From: Streptomyces shenzhenensis
Lineage (GTDB): Bacteria > Actinomycetota > Actinomycetes > Streptomycetales > Streptomycetaceae
Assembly (NCBI RefSeq): GCF_021462265.1
Contig: NZ_JAJONF010000021.1
Span: forward strand, 62,001 to 126,000
Reading direction: 5' to 3'
Length of the DNA stretch: 64,000 bases
Shown here: positions 33,636 to 41,843 of the stretch, piece by piece
Layout of the letters: every line of letters starts with the position of its first letter
Position numbering within the stretch: position 1 is the stretch's first letter
Made by a program: the position numbers and the translations under genes
Notes under the pieces: generated by a model
Told to the model about the DNA's origin: nothing
What the model saw: only the letters and a program-made list of their open reading frames with translations
Database searches by the model: none

Positions 33636-33686
33636 TACGACGGTGGGGCCGCACCTCTTCCGCAGAGGCGCGGCCCCACCGTCGTA
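33636..33686. terminator. Bidirectional terminator between PBP and GatB/YqeY genes
   Basis: A 17-bp perfect stem (TACGACGGTGGGGCCGC at 33636-33652 with 33670-33686) encloses a smaller CCTCT/AGAGG hairpin. It lies in the 116-bp gap between convergent genes. Confidence 0.85.
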
Positions 33687-33712
33687 CCGCTGTGCTGCCC
33701 GGTCGCGCTCCC

Positions 33713-34180
33713 TCAGCCCTGGAGCCGCTTCTTCACCGCGGCGGCGACGCGGCCGCCCTCGGCCAGGCCGGCCACCTTCGGGTTCACGATCTTCATCACG
33801 GCGCCCATGGCCCGCGGTCCCTCGGCACCCGCCGCCTTCGCCTCCTCGACGGCCTCGGCGACGATCGCCTCCAGCTCCTCGTCGCTGAGCTGCTTCGGCA
33901 GGTACTCGGCGAGGACCTCGCCCTCCGCCTTCTCCCGCTCGGCGCTCTCGGCGCGACCGCCCTGGGTGAAGGCCTCGGCCGCCTCCCGGCGCTTCTTCGC
34001 CTCCTTGGCGATCACCTTGAGCACCTCCTCGTCGGAGAGCTGACGCTTCTCCTTGCCCGCGACCTCTTCCGTGGTGATCGCGGCGAGCGTCATCCGGAGG
34101 GTGGCCGAGCGGAGCTCGTCACGGCCCTTGATCGCGGCGTTGAGGTCGTCATGCAGCTTCGACTTGAGCGTGGTGGTCAT
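33713..34180 (-). CDS. GatB/YqeY domain protein
   Basis: A 155-residue helical protein starting MTTTLKSKLHDDLNAAIKG, with KRREAAEAFTQGGRAESAEREKAEGEVLAEYLPKQLSDEEL and GAVMKIVNPKVAGLAEGGRVAAAVKKRLQ, the full YqeY signature. The YqeY domain is the tRNA-binding tail domain of GatB; stand-alone proteins have unclear function. Divergent from the phosphoesterase gene across a pyrimidine-rich tract. Confidence 0.93.
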   Translation of the reverse strand: MTTTLKSKLHDDLNAAIKGRDELRSATLRMTLAAITTEEVAGKEKRQLSDEEVLKVIAKEAKKRREAAEAFTQGGRAESAEREKAEGEVLAEYLPKQLSDEELEAIVAEAVEEAKAAGAEGPRAMGAVMKIVNPKVAGLAEGGRVAAAVKKRLQG

Positions 34181-34225
34181 GGCACCGATTGTCGCAGGTG
34201 CCACAGCCGGACCGCCCAACGTTTT

Positions 34226-34318
34226 CCCCGCCCCCTGCCTCTCCTCCCTCTCCCGGGTCCTCCTCCCGTCTCCCGGGTTCTCCTCTCCTCTTCTCTCCTC
34301 TTCGCTCCGCTGTGGCCG
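34226..34318. repeat. Polypyrimidine tract with CTCCTCCC-type repeats
   Basis: About 90 bases almost only C and T on the plus strand (for example TCTCCCGGGTCCTCCTCCCG, then TTCTCCTCTCCTCTTCTC). It forms most of the divergent promoter gap between the YqeY and phosphoesterase genes. Could adopt triplex-like structure; no gene. Confidence 0.55.
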
Positions 34319-34355
34319 GTCTCGACCCCCGCCTCGCGTCTGACACGATGGTCGT

Positions 34356-35282
34356 ATGCGCGCTCGATACGGAGTACCCCTGGGAATCGCGGCGTTCGGC
34401 GCCGCCGGTGTGTTGTACGCGGCCGGCGTCGAGGTCCGTTCGTTCCGACTGCGCCGGGTGACGGTCCCGGTCCTCCCGGCGGGGATGCGCCCGCTGCGGG
34501 TGCTCCAGGTCTCCGACATCCACATGGTCGGCGGCCAGCGCAAGAAGCAGCGGTGGCTGCGTTCGCTGGCGGGCCTGCGCCCGGACTTCGTGATCAACAC
34601 GGGCGACAACCTGTCCGACCCGGAGGGCGTTCCGGAGGTGCTGGACGCGCTGGGCCCGCTGATGGAGTTCCCGGGCGCGTACGTCTTCGGCTCCAACGAC
34701 TACTACGGCCCCAAGCCCCGCAACCCCGCCCGCTACTTGCTGGAGAAGACGAGCGGCAGGCACGGCCTGAACGGCAACCCGCCGGTCGTCGGCGCGATCC
34801 ACAACCCCTGGGAGGACCTGCGGGACGGCTTCGACGGGGCGGGCTGGCTGAACCTGACGAACACGCGGGGCGTCCTGAAGATCGAGGGTGTCTCGGTGGA
34901 GCTGACGGGCCTGGACGACCCGCACATCAAGCGCGACCGCTATCCGCTGGTGGCGGGCGGCCCGTCCGGTGCGGCGGACTTCTCCATGGGCGTCGTGCAC
35001 GCCCCGTACCTGCGCGTCCTGGACTCCTTCACGGCCGACGGCTACCCCCTGGTCCTGGCCGGCCACACCCACGGCGGCCAGATCTGCGTCCCCTTCTACG
35101 GCGCCCTGGTCACCAACTGTGACCTGGACACGGACCGGGTGAAGGGCCTCTCCCGCCACGCGGCGGAGGGCCGTACCTCCTACCTCCACGTCTCGGCCGG
35201 CTGCGGCACCAGCCGCTACACCCCGGTCCGCTTCGCCTGCCCGCCGGAGGCGACGCTGCTGACGCTGGTGGGGCGGGAGTAG
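34356..35282 (+). CDS. Calcineurin-like metallophosphoesterase (YkuE/LpxH-like fold)
   Basis: A 308-residue phosphoesterase with an N-terminal membrane helix (GIAAFGAAGVLYAAGVEV). Metal-binding motifs in order: VSDIHMVGG, NTGDNLSDP, GSNDYYG (GNHD variant), and GHTHGGQICVPF. Such proteins face the outer leaflet or cytosol and cleave phosphodiesters; the substrate is unknown. Alone in its transcription unit. Confidence 0.92.
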   Translation: MRARYGVPLGIAAFGAAGVLYAAGVEVRSFRLRRVTVPVLPAGMRPLRVLQVSDIHMVGGQRKKQRWLRSLAGLRPDFVINTGDNLSDPEGVPEVLDALGPLMEFPGAYVFGSNDYYGPKPRNPARYLLEKTSGRHGLNGNPPVVGAIHNPWEDLRDGFDGAGWLNLTNTRGVLKIEGVSVELTGLDDPHIKRDRYPLVAGGPSGAADFSMGVVHAPYLRVLDSFTADGYPLVLAGHTHGGQICVPFYGALVTNCDLDTDRVKGLSRHAAEGRTSYLHVSAGCGTSRYTPVRFACPPEATLLTLVGRE

Positions 35283-35401
35283 ACCGGGGAGCTCGGGGAG
35301 GTCGGGCCGGGGGAGACAGGAGCACGGAGGTCGAACCGGGGATAGCCCACCCGGCGTAAACCGAAATGCCACCCATGCCCCTTTCTCCCTATTTTGAGGG
35401 C

Positions 35402-36163
35402 ATGACGACTCCTCCGATACCCAGGGACATGCCCGACCTCCCCGCGGTTCCGGGCACGCCCGTGCTGATACCCGGACACGTCCCGGCGACGGCGGTGGTC
35501 GCCCCTGTCCGCCGCCCCCTGACCGCGGTGTTCCGCCTCGCGACGGCCGTCCTGGCGGCGGCGGGCGTGGCCCTGGAGCTGCTGCTGGGCAGTCCGGACC
35601 GGATCCTGAGCTACTTCGGAGTCCAGGCCGCGGTACTCCTGACCCTGGTCAGCCTCGTCTCGGCCCGCCGGGCCTGGCACGCGGCCCGCCCCGTCCCCTC
35701 GGCCCTGACGGGCGCGGCGCTGCTCTACGCGGTGATCTCGTCTTTGGTCTACCACCTGCTCCTGGGCCACACGACCCCGCCGTTCTCGATGACGGGCGCG
35801 ACACACCCTCCGGTGGCCTGGCACGGCCAGTGGCTGGCGCTGCAACTCCTCCACACGGCGGCCCCCGCGGCCGCGCTCATCGACTGGCTGCTGCTCACAC
35901 CCCCGGCCCGCCTGCACCTCCGCCAGGCGGCGGCATGGATGCTGTACCCCCTGGCCTACCTGGCCTTCTACCTCACCCGAGCCAAGCTGCTCCTGCCCGG
36001 AACGCCGGGCCACTACCTCTACCCCTTCCTCGACGCCGAGCAGCACAGCTACCGCGCCACCCTCGCCAACGCCCTCCTCGTGGGCCTCGCCTGCTACGCC
36101 CTGGCGGTCCTCCTGGTAGCCCTGGACCACACCCGCCCGAACCCGGTCGGCCGCCGCCCCTAA
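35402..36163 (+). CDS. Pr6Pr-type multi-pass membrane protein
   Basis: A 253-residue protein with six predicted helices (TAVFRLATAVLAAAGVALELLLG, VQAAVLLTLVSLVSA, ALTGAALLYAVISSLVYHLLLG, LHTAAPAAALIDWLLL, WMLYPLAYLAFYL, TLANALLVGLACYALAVLLVALDH). The pattern DWLLLTPP and LYPLAYLAFYL is that of the Pr6Pr/FAR-17a-like family. The ATG at 35402 sits 7 nt after a TATTTT -10-like box, suggesting a leaderless start; an ATG at 35366 is open upstream. Function unknown. Confidence 0.82.
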   Translation: MTTPPIPRDMPDLPAVPGTPVLIPGHVPATAVVAPVRRPLTAVFRLATAVLAAAGVALELLLGSPDRILSYFGVQAAVLLTLVSLVSARRAWHAARPVPSALTGAALLYAVISSLVYHLLLGHTTPPFSMTGATHPPVAWHGQWLALQLLHTAAPAAALIDWLLLTPPARLHLRQAAAWMLYPLAYLAFYLTRAKLLLPGTPGHYLYPFLDAEQHSYRATLANALLVGLACYALAVLLVALDHTRPNPVGRRP

Positions 36164-36237
36164 ACCGGATTTCGTCTCCGGCCAACGGTGGGCTAAAGTA
36201 AACGACGTCGCCGCGACAAGCACCACAGCAGCGACAC

Positions 36238-36311
36238 CGGGGTGTAGCGCAGCTTGGCAGCGCGCTTCGTTCGGGACGAAGAGGTCGTGGGTTCAAATCC
36301 CGCCACCCCGA
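36238..36311 (+). tRNA. tRNA-Pro(CGG)
   Basis: Full cloverleaf of 74 nt: acceptor CGGGGTG/CACCCCG, D stem GCGC/GCGC, anticodon stem CTTCG/CGAAG with loop TTCGGGA (anticodon CGG), T loop TTCAAAT, discriminator A. CCA is not encoded. Its 3' portion is repeated at 45305-45352, marking it as the integration site of the island. Confidence 0.97.
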
Positions 36312-36314
36312 CAG
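36267..36314 (+). repeat. attL: 48-bp direct repeat in the tRNA-Pro 3' part
   Basis: Begins TCGTTCGGGACGAAGAGGTC in the anticodon arm and ends ...CCCCGACAG, three bases past the tRNA. It is identical over 48 bp to 45305-45352. Confidence 0.92.
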
Positions 36315-36326
36315 CTGTAACACCAG

Positions 36327-36364
36327 GTCAGGCCCGGTTTCCATCAATGGAAACCGGGCCTGAC
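36327..36364 (+). terminator. Terminator behind tRNA-Pro, supplied by the island
   Basis: 18-bp perfect arms (GTCAGGCCCGGTTTCCAT and its complement) with a 2-nt spacer, 15 bp after the tRNA. It resembles but is not the same as the 45366-45400 hairpin, which belongs to the original locus. Confidence 0.85.
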
Positions 36365-36902
36365 TCGTTCTCCGGGGGCGCTCGGGGAGCGACTGGGGAG
36401 TGGATCATGGAGATCTCGCTCCGGGGGAGTGGCAGGGAGCTCCGTCCTCCGGGGTGCCACGGGACGGCTCGCCCGCAGCCTGAGAACTGCTACGAGTTTC
36501 TAACTTCATCCAGGGCGGCTCGCCCTGCTCCCTGGCCCCCCACTCCTAATGGCGTCGTAAGACGCTTGGCGGTGTCTCATGGCCGAGCGTCTTGGGCGGA
36601 TGGGCATGTGGTGATCCGTAGTCGCTCCTGAGGCCTGACCTCTCAAGACAGAGTCGGCCCCGTGTGCCTTCCCGCTCGGTGAAGCATCGCCGGGGTCTCG
36701 TGGTCCAAGCCGCCGCCAGGGAACACCTCTCACCGCTCGGCGAATGTCCCCAGTTCCGCAGCTGACCGAGGCCCCTGGCGACCGCTGGGATTGCGAACGG
36801 CTAATCGGATGACGGGCCTATGAGCCCTGCCATTAGGGAGACGCGCAACCCCGCCAAGGCGACGACCACCACACCACCGGCACCCACCCAAGGACACTCG
36901 CC
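36365..36902. other. Noncoding left flank of the IS110 element; possible bridge-RNA region
   Basis: 538 bp without a convincing gene. The right part (about 36760-36880) has small hairpins such as GGGC-CTATGA-GCCC and CCCT-GCCATT-AGGG directly upstream of the IS110 transposase. In IS110-group elements this 5' noncoding end encodes the bridge RNA that guides insertion. I cannot mark the IS left end, because these elements lack long inverted repeats. Confidence 0.35.
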
Positions 36903-37790
36903 ATGACCAGCGTGTTCTGCGGCATCGACTGGGCCACCGACCACCACGACATCGCACTGCTCGACGAAGCCGGCACCCTCCTGGACAAGCTCCGCATCGA
37001 CGACACCCCCACCGGCCTCAGCCAACTCCTGGACCTGCTGGCCCAGCACGGTGACAGCCCAGAGAACCCGATCCCGGTCGCCATCGAGACCTCTCACGGA
37101 CTCCTGGTCGCCTGCTTACGCGCCACGAGCAGACCGATCTACGTGATCAACCCGCTCACCGCCGCCCGCTACCGCGACCGCTACGCACTCAGCCGCAAGA
37201 AGTCCGACCACCTCGACGCCAAGGTCCTGGCAAACATCCTGCGCACCGACCCGGCAGAACACCGGCCCCTGCCCGCGGGCAGCCATCTCACCCAGGCCAT
37301 CACCGTCCTGGCCCGAGCCCACCAAGACGCCGTCTGGGACCGCGTCCAGACAGGCAACCGCCTGCGCTCCCATCTGCGCGAGTACTTCCCCGGCTTCCTC
37401 ACCGTCTTCCGTCACTTCCGCGAAGGCCTCGCCTCACCCGTCACCCGCACCCTGCTCGCCGCGGCCCCCACACCCACCCAGGCCGCCCAGCTCACCCGCC
37501 CACAGCTGCGAGCGATCCTGAAGAAAGCCGGACGCCAACGGGAGATCGCCGGTGAGGTCGAACGACTCCACACCCTGCTCCGCGAGCCACAGATGCACCA
37601 ACCACCCATGATCGAGCAGGCCATGGGCACCAAAGCCCTCGCTCTGCTGCGGCAGTTCGACGCGGCCTGCGCCAGCGCCGACGTTCTAGAAGCAGCCACC
37701 ACTGCCGCCTTCGCCACCCACCAGGACGCCGAGATCATCACCAGTTTCCCCGGCCTCGGCGCACTGACCGGCGCCCGCGTCCTGGCCGAA
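36903..37790 (+). pseudogene. IS110-family transposase, 3'-truncated
   Basis: The N-terminal DEDD domain is intact (FCGIDWATDHHDIAL, PVAIETSHGLL, SRKKSDHLDAKVLANIL) and a coiled linker follows. The C-terminal Transposase_20 domain begins (ITSFPGLGALTGARVLAELG) and then stops abruptly at the CTAG where the IS5-type element is inserted. Its missing C-terminus, which would carry the catalytic Ser, is not found on the other side (39720 onward). The gene was therefore already truncated or lost DNA at the insertion. Inactive. Confidence 0.88.
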
Positions 37791-37970
37791 CTAGGGCGCG
37801 TATCGAGTCGTGATCACTCTGCGGGATTCGGCTTCGAGTCAGGACTTGATTCAGCAGTTGCTCGGGAACCGTGGGCTGGTGGCTCTAGCGAAGGATGCCG
37901 GGACCGCCACGCTGAACAGTGCCTCACCCGGGCGGGGCGCCCTCGATCGTTCGCCGTCGGCATGGTGTGT

Positions 37971-38546
37971 TCAGGCGTGCAGGCGGTCGAGTTCGTCGGC
38001 GCGGCGATGATCCTTCGGCCGTCCGATGGCCCGCCGCATTCGGATCAGGTCGTCAAGCGACGCGTAGCGGATCGTGAATCCGGAGGAGTCGTCGGCGCCT
38101 TGTGCTCGAGTCAGGCAGTCGGTGACATCAAAGTCGCCCCAGGGCAAGGCAGGCGTGCACAGATCCCCGGCGGCACCGGTCACCTGGTATCCCACCTGGG
38201 CTCGGTCGAGGTCGGGTAGATCGGTGCAGCCAGCCGCGGCGAGGGCATCTCGCAAGGCTCGGGCCTGCGCAGGTGTGCCGTCCCACAGCAGGTCGAGGTC
38301 CCCGGTCAGCTCGGTGGATCCGTGCATGATGCCAGCGACCTGGCCGATGACCATCGCGTGCGAGCCGGCCTCGTGCAGGGCGCGCAGGAAGGGGATCGGG
38401 TCAAAACCGAGTGCCCCGTCTGTGGCGAACGTTCCGGCGAGGTCATCAGCGTCCTCCGGTCGGCACCCCGTGGCGGTACGGTCACGAGTGGCCTCTTCGA
38501 TACGGCGGATGGCCTGACGAAGTCGCACTGCAGCATGCTCGTTCAT
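37971..38546 (-). CDS. Nucleotidyltransferase-fold protein carried as IS cargo
   Basis: A 191-residue protein with MVIGQVAGIMHGSTELTGDL-DLLWDG, matching the nucleotidyltransferase signature (G-S/T-x-D-x-D spread as GSTELTGDLDLL), and a later IRYASLDDLIRMRRAIGRPKDHRRADELDRL typical of AbiEii/DUF6036-like proteins. The start could be ATG 38546 or 38555. It lies inside the transposon downstream of the transposase and on the same strand. No antitoxin partner is visible. It may be a toxin-like, resistance or tRNA-modifying transferase; the substrate is unknown. Confidence 0.75.
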   Translation of the reverse strand: MNEHAAVRLRQAIRRIEEATRDRTATGCRPEDADDLAGTFATDGALGFDPIPFLRALHEAGSHAMVIGQVAGIMHGSTELTGDLDLLWDGTPAQARALRDALAAAGCTDLPDLDRAQVGYQVTGAAGDLCTPALPWGDFDVTDCLTRAQGADDSSGFTIRYASLDDLIRMRRAIGRPKDHRRADELDRLHA

Positions 38547-38637
38547 GCGGCTCATCCAACATGATGACCAGCCCACCTTCGACCGGGTATCAGCCGGCCA
38601 TGTGCGGCCAACACAGTCTTCGTGACACCTCGCTGGA

Positions 38638-39640
38638 TCAAGGAGCGGTCCGCGTGAGGTCCTTGATCCAGATGATCGAGGCGCGAAGGTGGAGGCCGGC
38701 GAGGTAGCTCGCGGGTGTCTTGTCGTAGCGAGTGGCGATACCTCGCCAGGCCTTCAGTTCGTTGATCAGGCGCTCAACGGTGTTGCGCTCTTTGTACAGG
38801 TCAGCGTCGTGACTGACTGGCCGACCGCCCTTGTGGCCCTTCCTCTTCCGGTTGGCAGCCTGGTCCTTCTTCTCCGGGATGACAGCCTTGATCTGGCGTT
38901 TCCGCAGGTAGGCGCGATTGCCTCGGGACGCGTAGGCCTTGTCCCCTGCGACCGCGTCGGGTCGGGTGCGAGGACGGCCGACGGGCCCCCGGACACGCAC
39001 CTTCTCCAGCACGGGGATGAACTGCGGGCTGTCCGCGGCCTGTCCCGTGGTCAGGACGAACGACAGCGGGCGGCACCTGCGGTCGGCAGCGAGGTGAACC
39101 TTGCTGGTCAGCCCGCCCCGCGAGCGTCCCAGGAGGGCAGCTTTCAATCGGAGCTTTCGGCGACGCAGGACGCGTCGTCGCACCTCCCGCTCGGGATCCG
39201 CTTCGGCAGCCTGCCCGTTTCGCTCCTTGAGGCTGCCCCCTTTGACCTGACCTTCTCTTCCTCGGCGGCTACTTCCTCAAGGACAGTGATCACATCTTGG
39301 CCAAGGTGCATCCCGGCCGCGTCGTGGTGGGCCCGGGCGGTGGTGGAGTCGATGCCGACCAGGGACAGGTCCACCTCACCCCGCTTCGCGGCTTCCGCGA
39401 TCAGGCCCTCCAGCAGGACTTCGAAGACGCCGGCGTCACGCCACTGCCGGAAGCGGCTGGAGACGGTCGACCAGGCACCGAACTCCTGCGGCATCTCCCG
39501 CCACTGCCCACCGTCTTGAACCGCCAGATCACGCCCTCGAACTGCTGTCGCAGCCGCTCGGGGTACGGGCCGTACTCGCCGATCGGCAGGTACGGCTCGA
39601 TGAACTCCCAGTCTGCGTCTGCCAGTTGCATTTGAGTCAC
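38638..39640 (-). pseudogene. IS5-family transposase (DUF4096 + DDE), frames interrupted
   Basis: Three consecutive frames are needed. First MTQMQLADADWEFIEPYLPI to VIWRFKT (DUF4096-like). Then GGQWREMPQEFGAWSTVSSR to the DDE start (SLVGIDSTTARAHHDAAG, first Asp). Then SRGGLTSKVHLAADRRCRPL with DAVAGDKAYASRGNRAYLR (second Asp) and ERNTVERLINELKAWRGIATRYDKT (Glu). The break near 39145-39183 may be the programmed frameshift known in the IS427 group. The one near 39520 looks like a damaging mutation. Confidence 0.82.
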
Positions 39641-39837
39641 GCAAGAGGATCTATCGGGTCAGGCCTCGGACTGAGGGCGAATCCCGAAGATTGATCACGA
39701 CTCGATACGCGCCCTAGATCCACCACGGGTGGCACCCGTGCCGTCCTCCTGTTCCACCCCTTGAGTGCCGTCCCGGCCGTACCCTGGCCGGGGCGGCACT
39801 CCCGTACCAGAGCACCCCTGAGGAACCGCGCGCGTCC

Positions 39838-40641
39838 TTGTCCCGCATCCCCTTCGAGCAGCTTCCCGCCGACGTCCGCCGAGCCGTCGTCGACAAGACC
39901 GGCGCCGTGCACCAGGCGCTGACCGTGCAGGGAGGCATCAACTCCGGCATCGCCTCCGTCCTGGAGACGAACGGCGGCAGGGTCTTCGTGAAGGGCATCC
40001 CGGCCGACCATCCCCAGGTCGCTGCCCAGCGCCGCGAGGCGGCCGTCGCCCCGTACCTGCCGGCGTCCTGCCCGCACCTGTACTGGCACCTGGAGTTCGG
40101 CGGCTGGAGCTTGCTCGGCTACGAGATGATCGACGGCCGTCACGCCGACTACACGCCAGGCTCGCCCGACCTCCCGCTCGTGGAGACCGCGCTTGTCGAG
40201 CTGCAGGGCGTTACAGCACCCGCAGGCATCGGGATCAAGACCGCCGTGGACCGATGGGCCGATTACGCACCACCGGGTACGCTGCACCACTTCGAGGGCA
40301 GCACTCTCCTGCACACCGACTTCGCCCCGGACAACATCCTGATCACCGGTGACCGCGCACGAGTCATCGACTGGGCCTGGCCGACGCGAGGGGCGGCCTG
40401 GATCGACCCCGGCGCCTTTGTCCTCCAGCTCATGCATGCTGGGCATTCCGTGGAAGAGGCGCTCGCCTTCGCCAGTCGGTTCCCGTCCTGGCGGGACGCA
40501 AAGGCCGAAGCACTTACGGCGTTCAGCTCGGCCACGGCCGCACTGTGGCGGGAGATCGCCGAGGTGGACCAGACCCCATGGAAGTTGAGGATGGCGGAGC
40601 AAGCCGCGACGCTCGCGCGCATTCGGTACAAGGCCACGTAG
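39838..40641 (+). CDS. Aminoglycoside-phosphotransferase-fold protein
   Basis: A 267-residue protein kinase-like (APH) enzyme. The catalytic loop is LLHTDFAPDNILI (HxDxxxxN), then VIDWAWPTRGAAWIDPG. The N-lobe has GGRVFVKGIP with the candidate ATP-binding Lys. The start at TTG 39838 (MSRIPFEQLPADV) is the only good one. Actinobacterial islands often carry these as small-molecule kinases; resistance is possible but not shown. Confidence 0.83.
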   Translation: MSRIPFEQLPADVRRAVVDKTGAVHQALTVQGGINSGIASVLETNGGRVFVKGIPADHPQVAAQRREAAVAPYLPASCPHLYWHLEFGGWSLLGYEMIDGRHADYTPGSPDLPLVETALVELQGVTAPAGIGIKTAVDRWADYAPPGTLHHFEGSTLLHTDFAPDNILITGDRARVIDWAWPTRGAAWIDPGAFVLQLMHAGHSVEEALAFASRFPSWRDAKAEALTAFSSATAALWREIAEVDQTPWKLRMAEQAATLARIRYKAT

Positions 40642-40843
40642 ATACTGGGCGCTGGGCCGTGCTGCTGGCCAACAAGCTCTCCTGCATGCGCGATCGGCAG
40701 CCGCTGGCGGATGTCCGTCACGCCTTCCGTGAGCTCGCCATCCGGCGGGGCGACGGCGCATGTGTGCCATCCGTGCGCAGCGGGCGAGGCCGGGGGCACT
40801 CGGCTGAGCGCCGCCTTGGCCGCTCCTGTCCATATGCGCGTCC

Positions 40844-41137
40844 ATGCCGGCCCTCGGCGCCGCCCTCGCCAAGGCAAAAGCAGCAGGCCACGACCCGGAC
40901 GAGGTTCTGCGACAGGCGACCGACCGGCGCGTCCTCCACGATGCCCGCCACCCCGCACGGGTACTGACCTGGCGCGTCCAGCGCCTCAGCGAGCCGGCAC
41001 CGGGCGCACGAGCCCGCGCAGCTCAGGCCCGCAGCGCGGTGGCGCCCCGGACCGCGCTCCAGCACCTCAGCACCCCGGCCCCCGAAACGGCCGCCGTGAT
41101 CACGGCCCGGCAACCACCACGACCACGGCATCGCTGA
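40844..41137 (+). CDS. Small Ala/Arg-rich protein, possible relaxase C-terminal remnant
   Basis: A 97-residue frame: MPALGAALAKAKAAGHDPDE followed by VLRQATDRRVLHDARHPARVLTWRVQRLSE. This pattern (AAGHDP, ARVLTWRVQRL) reminds me of the C-terminal end of actinobacterial conjugative relaxases. The region 40642-40843 upstream has no clear gene. If correct, it is the last trace of the island's transfer module. Low certainty. Confidence 0.35.
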   Translation: MPALGAALAKAKAAGHDPDEVLRQATDRRVLHDARHPARVLTWRVQRLSEPAPGARARAAQARSAVAPRTALQHLSTPAPETAAVITARQPPRPRHR

Positions 41138-41685
41138 TCACGACCGCTCGGACACCCTGGGAGCAAGCGGCTCCAGCGCTTCCTCCCAGCGGTAGCGGTC
41201 GGCCCCGCCGCTGGCCTTCGGCGGGTGAGGCTCGTACGAGCCGACCAGGACGCCCATCTCCCGCAGCCGCTCATACTCTGCCGGCACGCGGGATGGGCGG
41301 CCTGGGCGGAGTTCAGGTACGGCAGCACGGCCACCGGAACGCCCATGGCCGGCGCCTCGTCGCACAAGATGCCCAGCGCGAGATTGTCGGAGATCCCCGC
41401 GGCCCACTTGTTGACCGTGTTGAAGGTGGCTGGGGCGACCGCGATCGCGTCCGCGGGCCGGGGCGGTCGCGGTTCGCCTGGTGACCGCCATGCCGATCGG
41501 ACGGGACGACCGGTCTGGGCCTCGATCGCCTCCGCGTCCAGGAAGCCGAGCCCTTCCGGGGTGGCGATGACACCCACGTCCCAGCAGCGTTCCTGCGCCG
41601 CGGTGATCAGCCGGCCGGCCTCGGCGGCGACTCCGGCCGCGCAGACAACGATCTGGAGGAACAGCGTCTCGTGCTGATGGCTCAC
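41138..41685 (-). pseudogene. Flavoprotein (Dfp/HFCD family), frameshifted
   Basis: From GTG 41685: LFLQIVVCAAGVAAEAGRLI, WDVGVIATPEGLGFLD, then ADAIAVAPATFNTVNKWAAG-ISDNLALGIL, the HFCD flavin-binding pattern. Near 41285-41295 the frame changes: the first frame ends in nonsense after LNSAQAAHPA, while VPAEYERLREMGVLVGSYEPHPP, which is the expected continuation, sits in another frame to the stop at 41138. Either a real mutation or a sequencing error. Confidence 0.75.
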
Positions 41686-41843
41686 GCGGGCACTCCCAGT
41701 TGGCGGCTGAAGTGGTGCAGGAGGATGCACGCATTTCGATCCGGACCCGGCTCTGGATACGGTGATGCAACTTCTGCCCCTGAAACAGGGCCAATGGCCT
41801 TACAGTCCCCGAACTCCGGACGTGCTCATCGAAGGCCCGGCGG

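Larger units (their letters stand above)
37795..39715 (-). mobile_element. IS5-family transposon, 1921 bp, with cargo nucleotidyltransferase
   Basis: Ends are imperfect inverted repeats: GGCGCGTATCGAGTCGTGAT at 37795 matches the reverse complement of the right end, with similarity continuing for about 40 bp. It is flanked on both sides by the 4-bp direct repeat CTAG (37791-37794 and 39716-39719), the usual IS5-group target duplication. Inside are a leftward transposase in shifted frames (38638-39640) and a leftward cargo gene (37971-38546). It is about twice the length of an ordinary IS5-group element. Confidence 0.85.
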
